In this document: piece after piece, positions 32,844 through 42,364 of the stretch | Numbering within the stretch: position 1 is the first letter of the stretch | Layout: the number at the start of each line of letters is the position of its first letter | From: Phycisphaerae bacterium | Lineage (GTDB): Bacteria > Planctomycetota > Phycisphaerae > Phycisphaerales > UBA1924 | Assembly: GCA_022180725.1 (NCBI GenBank) | Contig: BQMO01000023.1 | Coordinates: 80,545-144,544, forward strand | Reading direction: 5' to 3' | DNA length: 64,000 nt | Made by a program: the position numbers and the translations under genes | Notes under the pieces: generated by a model | Seen by the model: only the letters and a program-made list of their open reading frames with translations | What the model was told of the DNA's origin: nothing | Database searches by the model: none

Positions 32844-33701
32844 ATGCTTTTGACGTTGACGGCCAGTTGCGTGCGGGGGTTGCTCGGCTCGGGGGGCAAA
32901 GGGAAGAAGGGCACGGCGCGGCTCGACCTCGCCGATCTTCCGCGCTTTGTGCGGGAGGAAATGCTGCTGTCCGGGCTGAATCTGACCACGGACCTTCTGG
33001 CCGGGGCGGATCGATCACGGCTGGAGGGGATTCGCGAGCGAGCGGATCGGGTGTCGTGTGCGTGCCTGTTGCTGATCGAGCCTGAGCCGCAGGACCTGGT
33101 CAGCGAAGTCGGGACGGGGGTGCAGCGGCTGGTGCGCGTGGTCGAGGCGGGTCACATTCTGGGGTGCACGGCGGTGGCGGTGCGGCTGCAGGCCAAGGAC
33201 CAGGACGAGGTAATGGCGCTGGTCGCGACGCGATTGCGCCCGGTCATGGAGCGGGCGGAAAAGTTGGACATGAATCTGTTGATTGCGCCGCACACGGGGC
33301 TGACGGAGCGTGCGGAGCGCGTGACGGAACTGCTGAAGAAGGTGGGCGGGTTCCGCGTGGGGACGTTCCCGGACTTTGAGGCGGCGAGCAAGGCGAAGGA
33401 CCCCGGGGCCTACCTTCACCGGCTGACCCCGTACGCGACCGTCGTGTCCGCGTCGACGATCGAGTTCGCGGCGACGGGGAAGAAGGCGGCGGAGCCGTCG
33501 ATCGAGGCGTTCGAGAAGGGCGCCTGGGTGCACAAGCCGTACGACCTGAAGTCGTACGTGACGGCGATCCGCGCGGTGGGGTACGACGGCCCGCTGGGGA
33601 TTGACTACCGCGGGACCGGGGACGTTACAATGGGCGTACGGCGAAGCCGGGAAGCCTTGCTGGCGGCGCTGGGCGGATTGTCGGCGGTCGAAGGCCTGTA
33701 A
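32844..33701 (+). CDS. TIM-barrel protein, sugar isomerase/epimerase-like
   Basis: A 285-residue protein that looks like an AP_endonuc_2/xylose-isomerase-type TIM barrel. It shows alternating strand-helix pattern and residues such as HILGCTAVAVRL, MNLLIAPHTGLTERAERVTEL, VGTFPDFEAA and a C-terminal YDGPLGIDYRGTGDV. The His in APHTG and Asp in FPDFE are plausible metal ligands by analogy, but a full metal site is not clear. No substrate can be assigned. The start at 32844 is preferred over one at 32727, which would run through the terminator-like hairpin. It is followed by cmk after 28 bases. Confidence 0.6.
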   Translation: MLLTLTASCVRGLLGSGGKGKKGTARLDLADLPRFVREEMLLSGLNLTTDLLAGADRSRLEGIRERADRVSCACLLLIEPEPQDLVSEVGTGVQRLVRVVEAGHILGCTAVAVRLQAKDQDEVMALVATRLRPVMERAEKLDMNLLIAPHTGLTERAERVTELLKKVGGFRVGTFPDFEAASKAKDPGAYLHRLTPYATVVSASTIEFAATGKKAAEPSIEAFEKGAWVHKPYDLKSYVTAIRAVGYDGPLGIDYRGTGDVTMGVRRSREALLAALGGLSAVEGL

Positions 33702-33729
33702 GGTCGCGGTGGTGTGAAGGGGGTGGACG

Positions 33730-34506
33730 ATGAACGTCGAGACGCGCGCGGGGCCGTCCGTGTCCATCATCCCCGGCGTGCGGGCGCTGCGGCCCGTCGT
33801 GGTGCATGCGGGCGTGTTTCGACTCGATCAACCCATCATCATCACGATCGACGGCCCGGCCGGGACGGGGAAGTCGTCGGTCGCGCGGGCGCTCGCCGCG
33901 CGGTTGGGGCTGGATTTTCTGGATACCGGGGCGATGTACCGGGCGGCGGCGCTGGTGGCGCTGCGCCGGGGCATCACGCCGGACGACCCGGCGCGTCTTG
34001 TCGGGGCGGCGATCGAGGCGGACATCCGGTTCGACTGGTCGCTGGACCCACCCGCGGTGCTCGCCGAGGGCGAGGTCCTGGACGATGAACTGCGCACGGC
34101 GCGGGTGACGGGGATCGTGTCGCGCGTGGCGGGGATCCCGGCGTTGCGTCGGCACATGGTGGAGCGGCAGCGCGAGATCGCGAAGAAGCACCCGCGGCTG
34201 GTGACGGAAGGACGCGACCAGGGGTCGGTGGTCTTTCCGGACGCCCCGGTGAAGTTCTACCTGGACGCGTCGGCCAAGGTGCGGGCGTCGAGGCGGGCCG
34301 CGCAGTTGGCGGCGATGGGCCAGCATGCCGACGTGGCGAAACTGCTCGCGGAGATCGAAGCGCGGGACGCGAGCGACATGAGCCGTCGCGACGGCCCCCT
34401 CGTCAGGCCCGATGGGGCGATCGTCGTGGACACCTCGAACCTGGAGTTCGACGGCGTGGTCACGGAACTGGAGCGGATTGTCCGTCGGAAGGCCGAAGAG
34501 CCGTAA
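33730..34506 (+). CDS. cmk: Cytidylate kinase
   Basis: Phosphorylates CMP and dCMP. The 258-residue protein has the Walker A GPAGTGKSS (42-50), then LGLDFLDTGAMYRAAALV, the ALRRHMVERQREIAK segment, the EGRDQGSVVFPDAPVKFYLDAS region and RRDGPLVRPDGAIVVDTSNL. It is about 30 residues longer than typical Cmk (~225) because of an N-terminal extension; a later start at Ile-Thr-Ile-Asp-Gly is not available as Met, so the extension may be real or the start may be further downstream. It lies 28 bases after the TIM-barrel gene. Confidence 0.92.
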   Translation: MNVETRAGPSVSIIPGVRALRPVVVHAGVFRLDQPIIITIDGPAGTGKSSVARALAARLGLDFLDTGAMYRAAALVALRRGITPDDPARLVGAAIEADIRFDWSLDPPAVLAEGEVLDDELRTARVTGIVSRVAGIPALRRHMVERQREIAKKHPRLVTEGRDQGSVVFPDAPVKFYLDASAKVRASRRAAQLAAMGQHADVAKLLAEIEARDASDMSRRDGPLVRPDGAIVVDTSNLEFDGVVTELERIVRRKAEEP

Positions 34507-34521
34507 CGCGGACGGACGTGC

Positions 34522-37500
34522 TCAGCCGTGGGATTCCGGGTCGTCCTCGAAACGCTCCAGGGCGCGTTTCTTGGCGGCGTGGAGGCCCTGAGGGCGCGGT
34601 TCGGGGTCGGCGCTCGGCTCGCGCCGGACGATGATCGGAACGTTGGCGTCGGTGCGGAGGTGGGCGAGTCGCTCGGCGGCGCGGCGGTCGCGCGCGGCCT
34701 GGGCCAGCGATTGCGCCTCGCGTTCGCCCAGCGCGATCGCGGGGATCTCCGCGGCGTCGGTCGAACGCCCCGCGCGGAGTTCGCCCGTGGTTCGCGCGGC
34801 AGCCGCGGCGCGGGTACGCGCATCGTCGGGATCGGTCCCGGGCTGAAAGCGGCGGCTGAACCAGCGGTCCCAGGCGATTCGGCGAGTCGCCAGATCGAGC
34901 ACGAGCAGCACGAGCGACGCGAGGATCAGTTGATGCCCGAAGGTCGTGACCGCACGGCGCGGGGGCAGCCCTTGCCGACTCCAGAGGTCCGCGGTGCGTG
35001 GCGATTCGATATTCAGCACGCGTCCCCCGGTGCTCGCCGACAGCCGTGCGAGCCGATCGCCATCGGACGTGCGGGCACGGTACTCGATCCCCTCGGGGAT
35101 GCTGGTCCCGGCGATGACGGCGGGCATGGCGCGCCCCGCGAGTCGTGGCTTGATGACCGCGACGACACTGCCCGTTTCGCTGTTCGGCGCCAATCCCTCG
35201 TAGACACCCGGCCCGGTCTGCGCCAGGATGATCGAGGTGGAAGTCCCGGAGGGGGCGTAGATCGAGGCGTCGACGGCCAGGCCGTCGAGCGGGCGCGCGT
35301 CGGCGTCGGTCGCCGCGAGCCTGACGGCGAGCGCCCCGTCACGCGGTTCGACCTGCGCGACGAAGCCGACAGGATCGGGGGCGCGGCTGATTGCGCGGAG
35401 GATCTGCGTCCAGAGGCGGCGGTACTCGGGGGCGTCGATCCATTCGCGGGCCCAGATTTCATCGTCGCTGGTCCATGCGGCGGCCTGCCCAAGCCCCACG
35501 GGCCATGCGGCGAGGATCGGCTCGCCCGTGGGCGCGGCGATGGCCAGCGTCACGGTCGGCTCCGTCCGGGGGCGGGTGAGGACCATGCCGTGGAGCGTGG
35601 GCGGGGTCACGATCCCCGCCGTCAGCGGCGAGCCGGTCGCGAGGACCACCGGGGTAATCGGCTCCTCCCGGAGGTAGGGCGTGCGGACGACGCGCACGGC
35701 CTTGAGGAGGAGGCGCGGGAGTTGGGTGGCGTTGGCGGCGTGGAAGTAGCCACCCCCGCCAATCTCGGCCAGGGCACGCAGGGCGTGATGATCCGCGCCG
35801 TCGCCGACCGCGACGGTGGACACCTTGACGCCGTCGGCGGCCAGTTGGCGGACGAGGTCGGGGAGTTGGTCCTTGCGGCGGGAGATGCCGTCGGTGAGCA
35901 CGATGACGTGTTTCACCTTGGCGTCGGTCGCGGCGCGGGCGAGTTCCCGGCGGGCGAGTTCGAGGCCCGGGAGGAGGTTGGTGCCGCCGCCCGAGGAGAT
36001 ACCGCGGACTTTGGCGATGGTGTCGGGCGCCTCGCGGTTCTGCGCCAGGGGCACGACGATCTCGGCGCGGGAGTTGAAGGTAATGACGCCGATGAGGTCG
36101 GACGGGTCCAGCGCCCGGATGGCGAGAATGGCGGCCTCGTTGGCGATCTCCTGCTGCGAGGCGTCGCTCCCCAGGACCGGCCACGACATGGAGCCTGAGT
36201 TGTCGAGGACGAACACGGTGGCGGCCTGGGCGGTGACGAGGAGATCGGGGACTTCGAGAAGGACCGGGAGGATGGGTTCGAGCGGGGTCTCGCGCCAACC
36301 GCCCGGGGCGAAGGACTCGGGTCCGCCGAGCATGACAAGGCCTCCGCCGAGGTCGGCGACGTACGAGGCCAGGGCCTTGTGCGCACGCGTCTCACCGGAG
36401 GCGGGGACATTGTCGAGGAGCACAAGATCAAAGGCCTGGAGCGCGAGCAGGTCGGTGGGGAGCGCTTCGGGCTGGATGATCTCGACTTCGGCGCCGGCGT
36501 CGCGGAGCACGGCGGCGAGCGTGCTGTCGGCGGTATCGCGGCGGTACCCATCGACGAGCAGCACCCGCCCGGACCCCGGGGTCACGGTGAAGGCGCTGGC
36601 GGTGTTGTTCTCGGCGATGGCGTCCCCCTGGGGGCGGGGTTGGCCGTCCGGCCCGGCGATGATGTCCGGCTCGTACACCGCGTGGAAGCGGTGAACCCGT
36701 CCCGGGGGCAACGGCACGTCGAGTCGGATCACATTCAGGCCCGGGAGCAGGTCGACGATGCGGGCGGTCTGCGGTGAGGAAGGGTTGAGGTCGATCGGCT
36801 CGCCCTCGCGGAGCAGACGGAGCGTTCCGCGGGACGGCACGGTGGCGGAGAGGACGGCGCGCAGCGTGATCGTGGCGCCGGCGGGCGCGGTGGACGGGCC
36901 GTCGAGCCGTTCGAAGACCGTTTCCTCGGGATGGTCGTAGGCGAGATGGACCGTGTCGATGGGCCAGGGGCCGTGCGTAGCCGCGGCGGGGCCGAGGGGA
37001 TTGCCGGCGGTGGAGACCCCGTCGCTCAGAAGCACGATGCGTGCGAGTGCCTCCGGCGGGACGATCGTACGAGCCAGTTCGAGGGCCTTGGCGATGTTCG
37101 TGCCGGGAGCGACGGGACTCTCGAAGTCGATTCGCGGGAGCGTCCCCCGTCGTGGGCGGGCGAGCGTCACGGCCTTGCCGTCGAAGGTAATGACGCCGAG
37201 CAGATCGTCGGGACCTCGATTCTCCGAGACGGTGTCGAGAAAGTCGCGGACGAGTTCGAGGCCCGGTCGGCCGTCGGGGGCGCGGTAGTACCGCCGCACA
37301 CTCCCGGAGGTGTCGATAACCGCGACGACCGCGAGGGTGTTGAGGGTGCGCGAGGTGCTCAGGCCCGCGAGCGAAGCCACGAGCACGGTCAGCAGCACCA
37401 CGCGGGTCGCTACGGCGACCCACCGGCGGAAGGGGCTCATCGACCGCAGCAGACGGGACCCGACGAGCGTCACCCCGATGCCCGCGAGCAGGAGCCACCC

Positions 37501-37590
37501 CCAGACCGGATCATCAAGACGGAAGTCCACGCCGGAGGGTACGGGCATCGGCGCCGGGGGGATCGCGCGCGGGCGGTACATTCGGCGCAT
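34522..37590 (-). CDS. Large membrane protein with two VWA domains and a glutamine-amidotransferase-like domain
   Basis: A 1022-residue protein. Two N-terminal membrane helices (about residues 28-48 and 58-76) precede VWA domain 1 with MIDAS DTSGS at 93-97. A class I glutamine amidotransferase-like fold follows near residues 342-445 (GRVLLVDGYRR, DLVLLDNVPASG, LGGGLVMLGGPESFAPGGW). VWA domain 2 has DNSGS at 463-467 and SDGVSTAGN-like and TDGISRRKDQLPD stretches. A last helix lies near residue 910. This order is known in planctomycetes and other bacteria but without a defined role; adhesion, chaperoning or signalling are possibilities. No AAA+ partner is adjacent. Confidence 0.8.
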   Translation of the reverse strand: MRRMYRPRAIPPAPMPVPSGVDFRLDDPVWGWLLLAGIGVTLVGSRLLRSMSPFRRWVAVATRVVLLTVLVASLAGLSTSRTLNTLAVVAVIDTSGSVRRYYRAPDGRPGLELVRDFLDTVSENRGPDDLLGVITFDGKAVTLARPRRGTLPRIDFESPVAPGTNIAKALELARTIVPPEALARIVLLSDGVSTAGNPLGPAAATHGPWPIDTVHLAYDHPEETVFERLDGPSTAPAGATITLRAVLSATVPSRGTLRLLREGEPIDLNPSSPQTARIVDLLPGLNVIRLDVPLPPGRVHRFHAVYEPDIIAGPDGQPRPQGDAIAENNTASAFTVTPGSGRVLLVDGYRRDTADSTLAAVLRDAGAEVEIIQPEALPTDLLALQAFDLVLLDNVPASGETRAHKALASYVADLGGGLVMLGGPESFAPGGWRETPLEPILPVLLEVPDLLVTAQAATVFVLDNSGSMSWPVLGSDASQQEIANEAAILAIRALDPSDLIGVITFNSRAEIVVPLAQNREAPDTIAKVRGISSGGGTNLLPGLELARRELARAATDAKVKHVIVLTDGISRRKDQLPDLVRQLAADGVKVSTVAVGDGADHHALRALAEIGGGGYFHAANATQLPRLLLKAVRVVRTPYLREEPITPVVLATGSPLTAGIVTPPTLHGMVLTRPRTEPTVTLAIAAPTGEPILAAWPVGLGQAAAWTSDDEIWAREWIDAPEYRRLWTQILRAISRAPDPVGFVAQVEPRDGALAVRLAATDADARPLDGLAVDASIYAPSGTSTSIILAQTGPGVYEGLAPNSETGSVVAVIKPRLAGRAMPAVIAGTSIPEGIEYRARTSDGDRLARLSASTGGRVLNIESPRTADLWSRQGLPPRRAVTTFGHQLILASLVLLVLDLATRRIAWDRWFSRRFQPGTDPDDARTRAAAAARTTGELRAGRSTDAAEIPAIALGEREAQSLAQAARDRRAAERLAHLRTDANVPIIVRREPSADPEPRPQGLHAAKKRALERFEDDPESHG

Positions 37591-37688
37591 TCATCATGGG
37601 TGGAACGTACGGCATGATGCGAGCGCCGTGGGCGGGGCGGTTCGCGGCCGGTGAACACCGCCACCCGGCGCGTCGATGAAGCAGTCCT

Positions 37689-38939
37689 ATGCGTGACACG
37701 ACCAGGAACGTGGAGCGGCTGTTCGGACGTCACGAGCCTTGGCCGAAGTCGCCGCTCCGGCGGCTGAGCCTGACGACGTCGGCGGCGGCGGTGAAACTCG
37801 CGGCGGGGGTGGCCGACGCGATCGGGAGCGTGGCGGGACTCTTTGGGCTGCCGCACGAGGCGGACCTCGACGCGTCCTGGTCGCGGTGGCACGATTGCCA
37901 GGCGTGGCCCGCGAGGCCCTTGCGGATCGGGCTGGTGACGCCCGGCCCCTTGGCGCACGCGGTGAGCACGGCGCCGGGCTGCACGCCGGTGGAGTGGTTT
38001 CGCGTGCCTCGCGGGTTGTCTGCCATGGCGCCCGCGGCGGCGAATCTCGACCTGGTGATGGAGGCATCCCCCGACGCGATGGTGCGCGTGCGCACGCATG
38101 TTCACGAGGGGTGCGTCGTGGGGTGGAACGGCCTGGGCGAACGCGACGAGGCCGTGTACCCGAGCGTGTTTCCCTCGCGGATGGACGTGGCGGAACTCGT
38201 GCTGAACGAGGCCGATATGGGCGATGCACGCCTGATCCGCCTGTTGATGGAGGGCGTGGGGCTGCAGGCGCGGCACCCGGCGCGGCTGCGACTGGGGGAT
38301 CGGCTTGCCGGGCGGAGGCCGACATGTGCGCCGAACGAGCCGGCACGCGGGATTGAGCCGTACGACCCGATCCCCGATCCGACCCTCCATGTGGTGAAGC
38401 GGCTGATCGATGAACTGCGATCGGTGCGTCCCGGCGCCCGGCCCACGTCGGCGGAGCGCGCCGCGGCGCGGTTCCTCGGCGCCTGGGCGGTCACGAGCGA
38501 GCACGCCGACCGGGACGCTCGACACGCCGCGGCGGAGATTGCCGCCCGGGTGGTGAGCGATGAAGCGGCGACACTCTATCGAGCGGCGGCGGTGAGCCTG
38601 GAGTCCTTGGACGACGAGGGCGGGCTGGCGTTGATCGAGCGGGCCGTGGCGATGAGCCGAACCGAGCACCCTGACGGAGACGGTCAGGCGTCGTTCCTGT
38701 TCGCGGAACTTGGGACCGGCACGCCGAGCGCGGCGACGACCGCGCGGATCGCCGTGGGCGTGGCGCTGGTCGCCTCGCGGCTCGACCCCGGGTCGTGGGC
38801 GTACTTCCGCGAAGACCTGGCGGACGACCTCGTGCACGCGACGGCGCTCGTGGGGCGCGATCAGGACCACCGATTGATCCTGGAAGTTCTGCGTCGGCTG
38901 GAGCGTCCGGAATCGTCGCTTATTCGCGAGGCGGCGTGA
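37689..38939 (+). CDS. Conserved-looking hypothetical protein, 416 aa
   Basis: I do not recognise a domain. The protein is mostly helical by composition, with no clear signal peptide or membrane segment, apart from a hydrophobic N-terminal patch (LTTSAAAVKLAAGVADAIGSVAGLFGL, split here only as a description of a 27-residue stretch near residues 28-54). The middle contains MVRVRTHVHEGCVVGWNGLGERDEAVYP-like charged loops and the C-terminal half is alanine- and arginine-rich with helices (EIAARVVSDEAATLYRAAAV). It is divergent from the VWA gene, 98 bases apart. Confidence 0.5.
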   Translation: MRDTTRNVERLFGRHEPWPKSPLRRLSLTTSAAAVKLAAGVADAIGSVAGLFGLPHEADLDASWSRWHDCQAWPARPLRIGLVTPGPLAHAVSTAPGCTPVEWFRVPRGLSAMAPAAANLDLVMEASPDAMVRVRTHVHEGCVVGWNGLGERDEAVYPSVFPSRMDVAELVLNEADMGDARLIRLLMEGVGLQARHPARLRLGDRLAGRRPTCAPNEPARGIEPYDPIPDPTLHVVKRLIDELRSVRPGARPTSAERAAARFLGAWAVTSEHADRDARHAAAEIAARVVSDEAATLYRAAAVSLESLDDEGGLALIERAVAMSRTEHPDGDGQASFLFAELGTGTPSAATTARIAVGVALVASRLDPGSWAYFREDLADDLVHATALVGRDQDHRLILEVLRRLERPESSLIREAA

Positions 38940-38942
38940 GTG

Positions 38943-39230
38943 TCAGCCGTTCAGGTCCAGGCGGGGCCTGGGCGGCGTGGCCGGCCCGGAGCGCGAATAG
39001 GTCGGCGATTGCTCGTGATCCTCGCGTGCGTCTTCTTGGTCGTTGCTGGTGAGCGGGCGGATCGCCTGGGACGAGTCAACGGACTCGGGGCTGGCGATGA
39101 GTTCGTCTTCGTCGGCGCGGCCTGAGACTTTGCGGGCGGCGTCCTTGCGCTGGGTCTCGCGGGCAGCGGCCCGCTGCGACGCGGCGACGCCGGCAACGGC
39201 CGAGACCGGGTTGGGGCCGATGATCGGCAT
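38943..39230 (-). CDS. Short hypothetical protein
   Basis: A 95-residue, highly charged protein starting MPIIGPNPVSAVAGVAASQ and then rich in Arg, Glu, Asp, Ser and Pro, with no hydrophobic segment or known domain. It probably is disordered. It lies 71 bases downstream of fabI on the same strand and ends 4 bases after the stop of the opposing 416-residue gene. A GTG at 39248 is an alternative start. Coding is supported mainly by frame use and position. Confidence 0.45.
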   Translation of the reverse strand: MPIIGPNPVSAVAGVAASQRAAARETQRKDAARKVSGRADEDELIASPESVDSSQAIRPLTSNDQEDAREDHEQSPTYSRSGPATPPRPRLDLNG

Positions 39231-39301
39231 GGATACAGCATCGGCCACGTGCGGGCGAAGTCTTCACAACCGGCGCGGTGATCGGACCTTCGGGCCGCGA
39301 G

Positions 39302-40087
39302 TCAGGCTCCGAGAATATTGACCCCGCAGTCCACGAAGACGGTTTCGCCGGTCACGCCGGAAGAAAGGTCGCTGGCGAGGTAGACGGCGGTCTTGCCGAC
39401 GTCGGCCCCTTCGACGTTGCGGCGGAGGGGCGCCTGCTGCTCGACGCGTTCGGAGATGGAATCGGTGCCCGCGACGGCGGAGGCGGCCAGCGTGCGGAGG
39501 TAGCCCCCCGAGATGAGGTTGACGCGGATCTTGTCCGGCCCGAGTTCGCTGGCGAGGTAGCGCCCGGTGCATTCGAGCGCGGCCTTGGCGACGCCCATGA
39601 CGTTGTACCCGGGCACCACCTTGTCGGCCCCGTAGTAGGACATGCCCATGATGGAGCCGCCCCCGGAACGGGCCATGATGGGGCGGGCGGCGCGGGCGAA
39701 GGCCAGCAGGGTGTACGCCGAGATGTCCACCGCGGAGGTGTATTGGGCGCGGGTGGTGTTGATGAACTTGCCGGGCGAGAGGATGTCGCGGTCGGCGAAG
39801 GCGATGGAGTGCACGAGGAAGTCCATGCGGGGGAAGGCGGCGGCGTACTTCTCGAAGGCCGTCGCGATGTCCTCGTCCTTGCCGGCGTCCATGGGGACGA
39901 GCCAGGGGTTGGTGACGCCGAGCGATTCGATGGCCCGGCGGGTGCGATGCTCGCTGCGTTCGCCGGGGAGGTGGGTGAAGGCGCAGGTGGCGCCGTGTTC
40001 GAGGAAGGCCTTGGCGATGTGCCAGGCGTAGGAGCGGTCGTTGGCGATGCCGATGATGAGGCCTGACTTGCCGGCGAGAAGGGCCAT
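39302..40087 (-). CDS. fabI: Enoyl-[acyl-carrier-protein] reductase, FabI
   Basis: NADH-dependent last step of the fatty-acid elongation cycle. The 261-residue protein shows the FabI dinucleotide-binding start (GKSGLIIGIANDRSYAWHIAK) and the catalytic set Tyr151, Tyr161 and Lys168 with FabI spacing (10 and 7 residues) in MSYYGADKVVPGYNVMGVAK. LVHSIAFADRD is the family's active-site strand. The usual triclosan-sensitive family is therefore present. It is divergent from nadC, 56 bases away. Confidence 0.95.
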   Translation of the reverse strand: MALLAGKSGLIIGIANDRSYAWHIAKAFLEHGATCAFTHLPGERSEHRTRRAIESLGVTNPWLVPMDAGKDEDIATAFEKYAAAFPRMDFLVHSIAFADRDILSPGKFINTTRAQYTSAVDISAYTLLAFARAARPIMARSGGGSIMGMSYYGADKVVPGYNVMGVAKAALECTGRYLASELGPDKIRVNLISGGYLRTLAASAVAGTDSISERVEQQAPLRRNVEGADVGKTAVYLASDLSSGVTGETVFVDCGVNILGA

Positions 40088-40143
40088 GGTGTGTCTCCGG
40101 GTGGTGAGGGGGAGTTTAGGAGGGCGGACGGCTAGGATCGCGC

Positions 40144-41067
40144 ATGCGTGGCGATGTGAACACGATGCCGTTGCCGGAGGCCTACGCGGCCCTGGCCGCT
40201 TCCGGCCTGGTCACGCGGCTGCTGGAACTCGCGCGCGACGAAGACCTCGGTTTCACGGGCGATGCGACCACGGCCGCGTGCCTGGCGACCGACCTGACCG
40301 GCGAAGGCCGGGTCGTCATGCGGGATGGCGGCGTCGTTGCCGGGCTGGCGGCGATGGAGACGCTGTGCGACGTGTTCGCACCAGCGTGCCGGGCCACGGT
40401 CATGGTGAACGATGGGGAACGCGTGCCGGCGGACACAACGCTGTGCGTTGTGCGCGGCCCGATGCGCGAGCTGCTCGCGCTGGAACGCACCATGCTCAAC
40501 CTGCTCGGGCGGCTGAGCGGCATCGCGACGCTGACCGCGCGATACGTCTCGGCGATACCACCCGGGTCGCGCGCGGCGCTCTACGACACGCGCAAGACCA
40601 CCCCGGGCCTGCGCGTGCTGGAGAAGTACGCGGTGCGGTGCGGAGGCGGGCGGTGTCACCGGCTGGGGCTGCACGACGCCGTGCTCATCAAGGACAACCA
40701 CCTCGCGGGGGTTCCCGTCGGCTCGCTGGGGACGTTCGTCGCGGAAGCGTCGCGCCGGGCACGGGCGGCGGGACGAATCGCGTTCGTCGAGGTCGAGGTG
40801 GACACGCTCGAACAGTTTGAGGCGCTTCTCGCCCTTCCGCGCGGCGTGGTGGACATCGTGCTGCTCGACAACATGACGCCCGACCGGCTCCGTCAGGCCG
40901 CCGCACGGCGCGACGCGGCGTGCCCGTGGCTGGAACTGGAGGCCTCGGGCGGGGTGACGCTGGCCTCGTTGCCGCAGATCGCGGCAACGGGGGTGGATCG
41001 GATCAGCGTGGGCGCGCTGACGCATCAGGCCGTATCGCTCGACGTGGGGCTGGACTTTGAGGCCTGA
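40144..41067 (+). CDS. nadC: Nicotinate-nucleotide pyrophosphorylase (carboxylating), NadC
   Basis: Converts quinolinate and PRPP to nicotinate mononucleotide in NAD synthesis. The 307-residue protein has the NadC sequence landmarks LARDEDLGFTGDATTAAC, ALERTMLNLLGRLSGIAT, YDTRKTTPGLRVLEKYAVRCGGG, HDAVLIKDNHLAG, EVEVDTLEQFE, VLLDNMTPD and EASGGVTLASLPQIAATGVDRISVGALTH. The substrate-binding Arg/Lys residues in DTRKTTPG and the HRLGLHDA segment are present. The start at 40144 gives a slightly longer N-terminus than usual. Confidence 0.95.
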   Translation: MRGDVNTMPLPEAYAALAASGLVTRLLELARDEDLGFTGDATTAACLATDLTGEGRVVMRDGGVVAGLAAMETLCDVFAPACRATVMVNDGERVPADTTLCVVRGPMRELLALERTMLNLLGRLSGIATLTARYVSAIPPGSRAALYDTRKTTPGLRVLEKYAVRCGGGRCHRLGLHDAVLIKDNHLAGVPVGSLGTFVAEASRRARAAGRIAFVEVEVDTLEQFEALLALPRGVVDIVLLDNMTPDRLRQAAARRDAACPWLELEASGGVTLASLPQIAATGVDRISVGALTHQAVSLDVGLDFEA

Positions 41068-41070
41068 GGG

Positions 41071-42327
41071 TCAGCGGGCGTTCTTTTCCTTCAGGGCCTT
41101 CTCGACGGCCTCGTCGAGCGCCTGGCCTCGCAGGTTGCTGCCGAGAATCTTGCCGGTATCGCCGTCGACGAGGTAGGTCGCGGGGATGCTGCGGATGGTG
41201 TACAACTCGGCGATCTCCGCGCCCCAGCCCTTGCCGTCGGCGATCTGCGTCCAGGTCATGCCGGCCTTCTGCATGACTTCGGGCATCTTGGGCAGGGTCT
41301 TGTCGTTGTCGAGCGAGACCCCGAGCACCTCGAAGCCCTGGGATTTCAGGCGGTTGTACGCGGCGACGACGTTGGGCATCTCGACCATGCACGGGCCGCA
41401 CCAGGTCGCCCAGAAGTCGAGCAGGACGATTTTGCCCTTGTAGTCGCTGGGGAAGTTGAGGACCTTGCCGTCGGTGGTCGTCGCGCGGAAGGTGGTGATG
41501 GTCTTGCCGACGGCGTGGTCGGGCGGGAGGGCGACCGCGGGCACCTTGACGTCGGAGACAGCCACGGAGAACGCGCCGCCATGACGCGGCATGTCCTTGA
41601 CGATCCACGACTCGCCGCCGATGTTGAACGGGCGGCGGATGTCGAAGGATTCGCCCTTGCTGTCGAACTTGCCGTTGGCGTTGACGTCCACGAGGAGCAC
41701 CACGCCCGAGGCATCCTTGTCGCCGGTGACGGCCTTGCCGCGGAAGTCGCCCGTGGCGTTCTCGTCGCTGAGGATGGCGGTGTACGACTTGCCGCCCAGC
41801 GTGAGGGTCCCTTCGTAGGCGTAGTCGCGGTAGTAGAGCAGGGTGCTCTTGAGCGCGGCCCGGCCCGGGTCGTTCTTGTCGAAGCGGTACATGGCAAAGG
41901 ACACGGGCAGGGGCGTGCCCGGCTCGCCGATGTCGATCATCGCCGACCCGTTGTACTGCGTCGTCGACGTCCCGTCGGGCTTCTTGTTCTCGCGGCCGGC
42001 CCACACGGCGGCGGGGTCGTCGGTGAGATCGCCGTTGCCGTTGGAATCCACGAAGAGTCGGGCGGGTTGGCCGTCCGGCTCGTCGAGGATGAAGTGGAAG
42101 ACGCGGCCCTCGGCGCCGGCGATCGGGAACACGCCGTACTGCGGGGCGGCGAGGTCGGCAGGGGCTTTCTTGATCGTCGCCGGCGCGGTTGCGTTGAACG
42201 TGGCCCGCTGTGGGCCGTAGTACCCGATCCTGGGCATGGCGCCCGTGGACACAAGTTTGAACTCGGCGGTCTGCGCGAACGCAAGACTGGAGAGCGACGC
42301 CGCCACGAGGCCGATCGAAGTTCGCAT
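41071..42327 (-). CDS. TlpA-like thioredoxin with N-terminal extracellular domain
   Basis: A 418-residue exported protein. After a signal peptide (residues 1-19), the N-terminal ~250 residues contain two EF-hand-like loops (FVDSNGNGDLTDD and LVDVNANGKFDSKG), which may bind calcium. The C-terminal thioredoxin domain has the active site WCGPC (Cys310 and Cys313) in DFWATWCGPCMVEMPNV and a cis-Pro in IRSIPATYLVDG, the AhpC/TSA/TlpA layout used in periplasmic disulfide reduction. It lies 37 bases after the dockerin-like gene on the same strand, so the two may be co-transcribed. Confidence 0.82.
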   Translation of the reverse strand: MRTSIGLVAASLSSLAFAQTAEFKLVSTGAMPRIGYYGPQRATFNATAPATIKKAPADLAAPQYGVFPIAGAEGRVFHFILDEPDGQPARLFVDSNGNGDLTDDPAAVWAGRENKKPDGTSTTQYNGSAMIDIGEPGTPLPVSFAMYRFDKNDPGRAALKSTLLYYRDYAYEGTLTLGGKSYTAILSDENATGDFRGKAVTGDKDASGVVLLVDVNANGKFDSKGESFDIRRPFNIGGESWIVKDMPRHGGAFSVAVSDVKVPAVALPPDHAVGKTITTFRATTTDGKVLNFPSDYKGKIVLLDFWATWCGPCMVEMPNVVAAYNRLKSQGFEVLGVSLDNDKTLPKMPEVMQKAGMTWTQIADGKGWGAEIAELYTIRSIPATYLVDGDTGKILGSNLRGQALDEAVEKALKEKNAR

Positions 42328-42364
42328 GAATCCACTCCAAAGGTGCGCCACTGGCGCCCACGGG

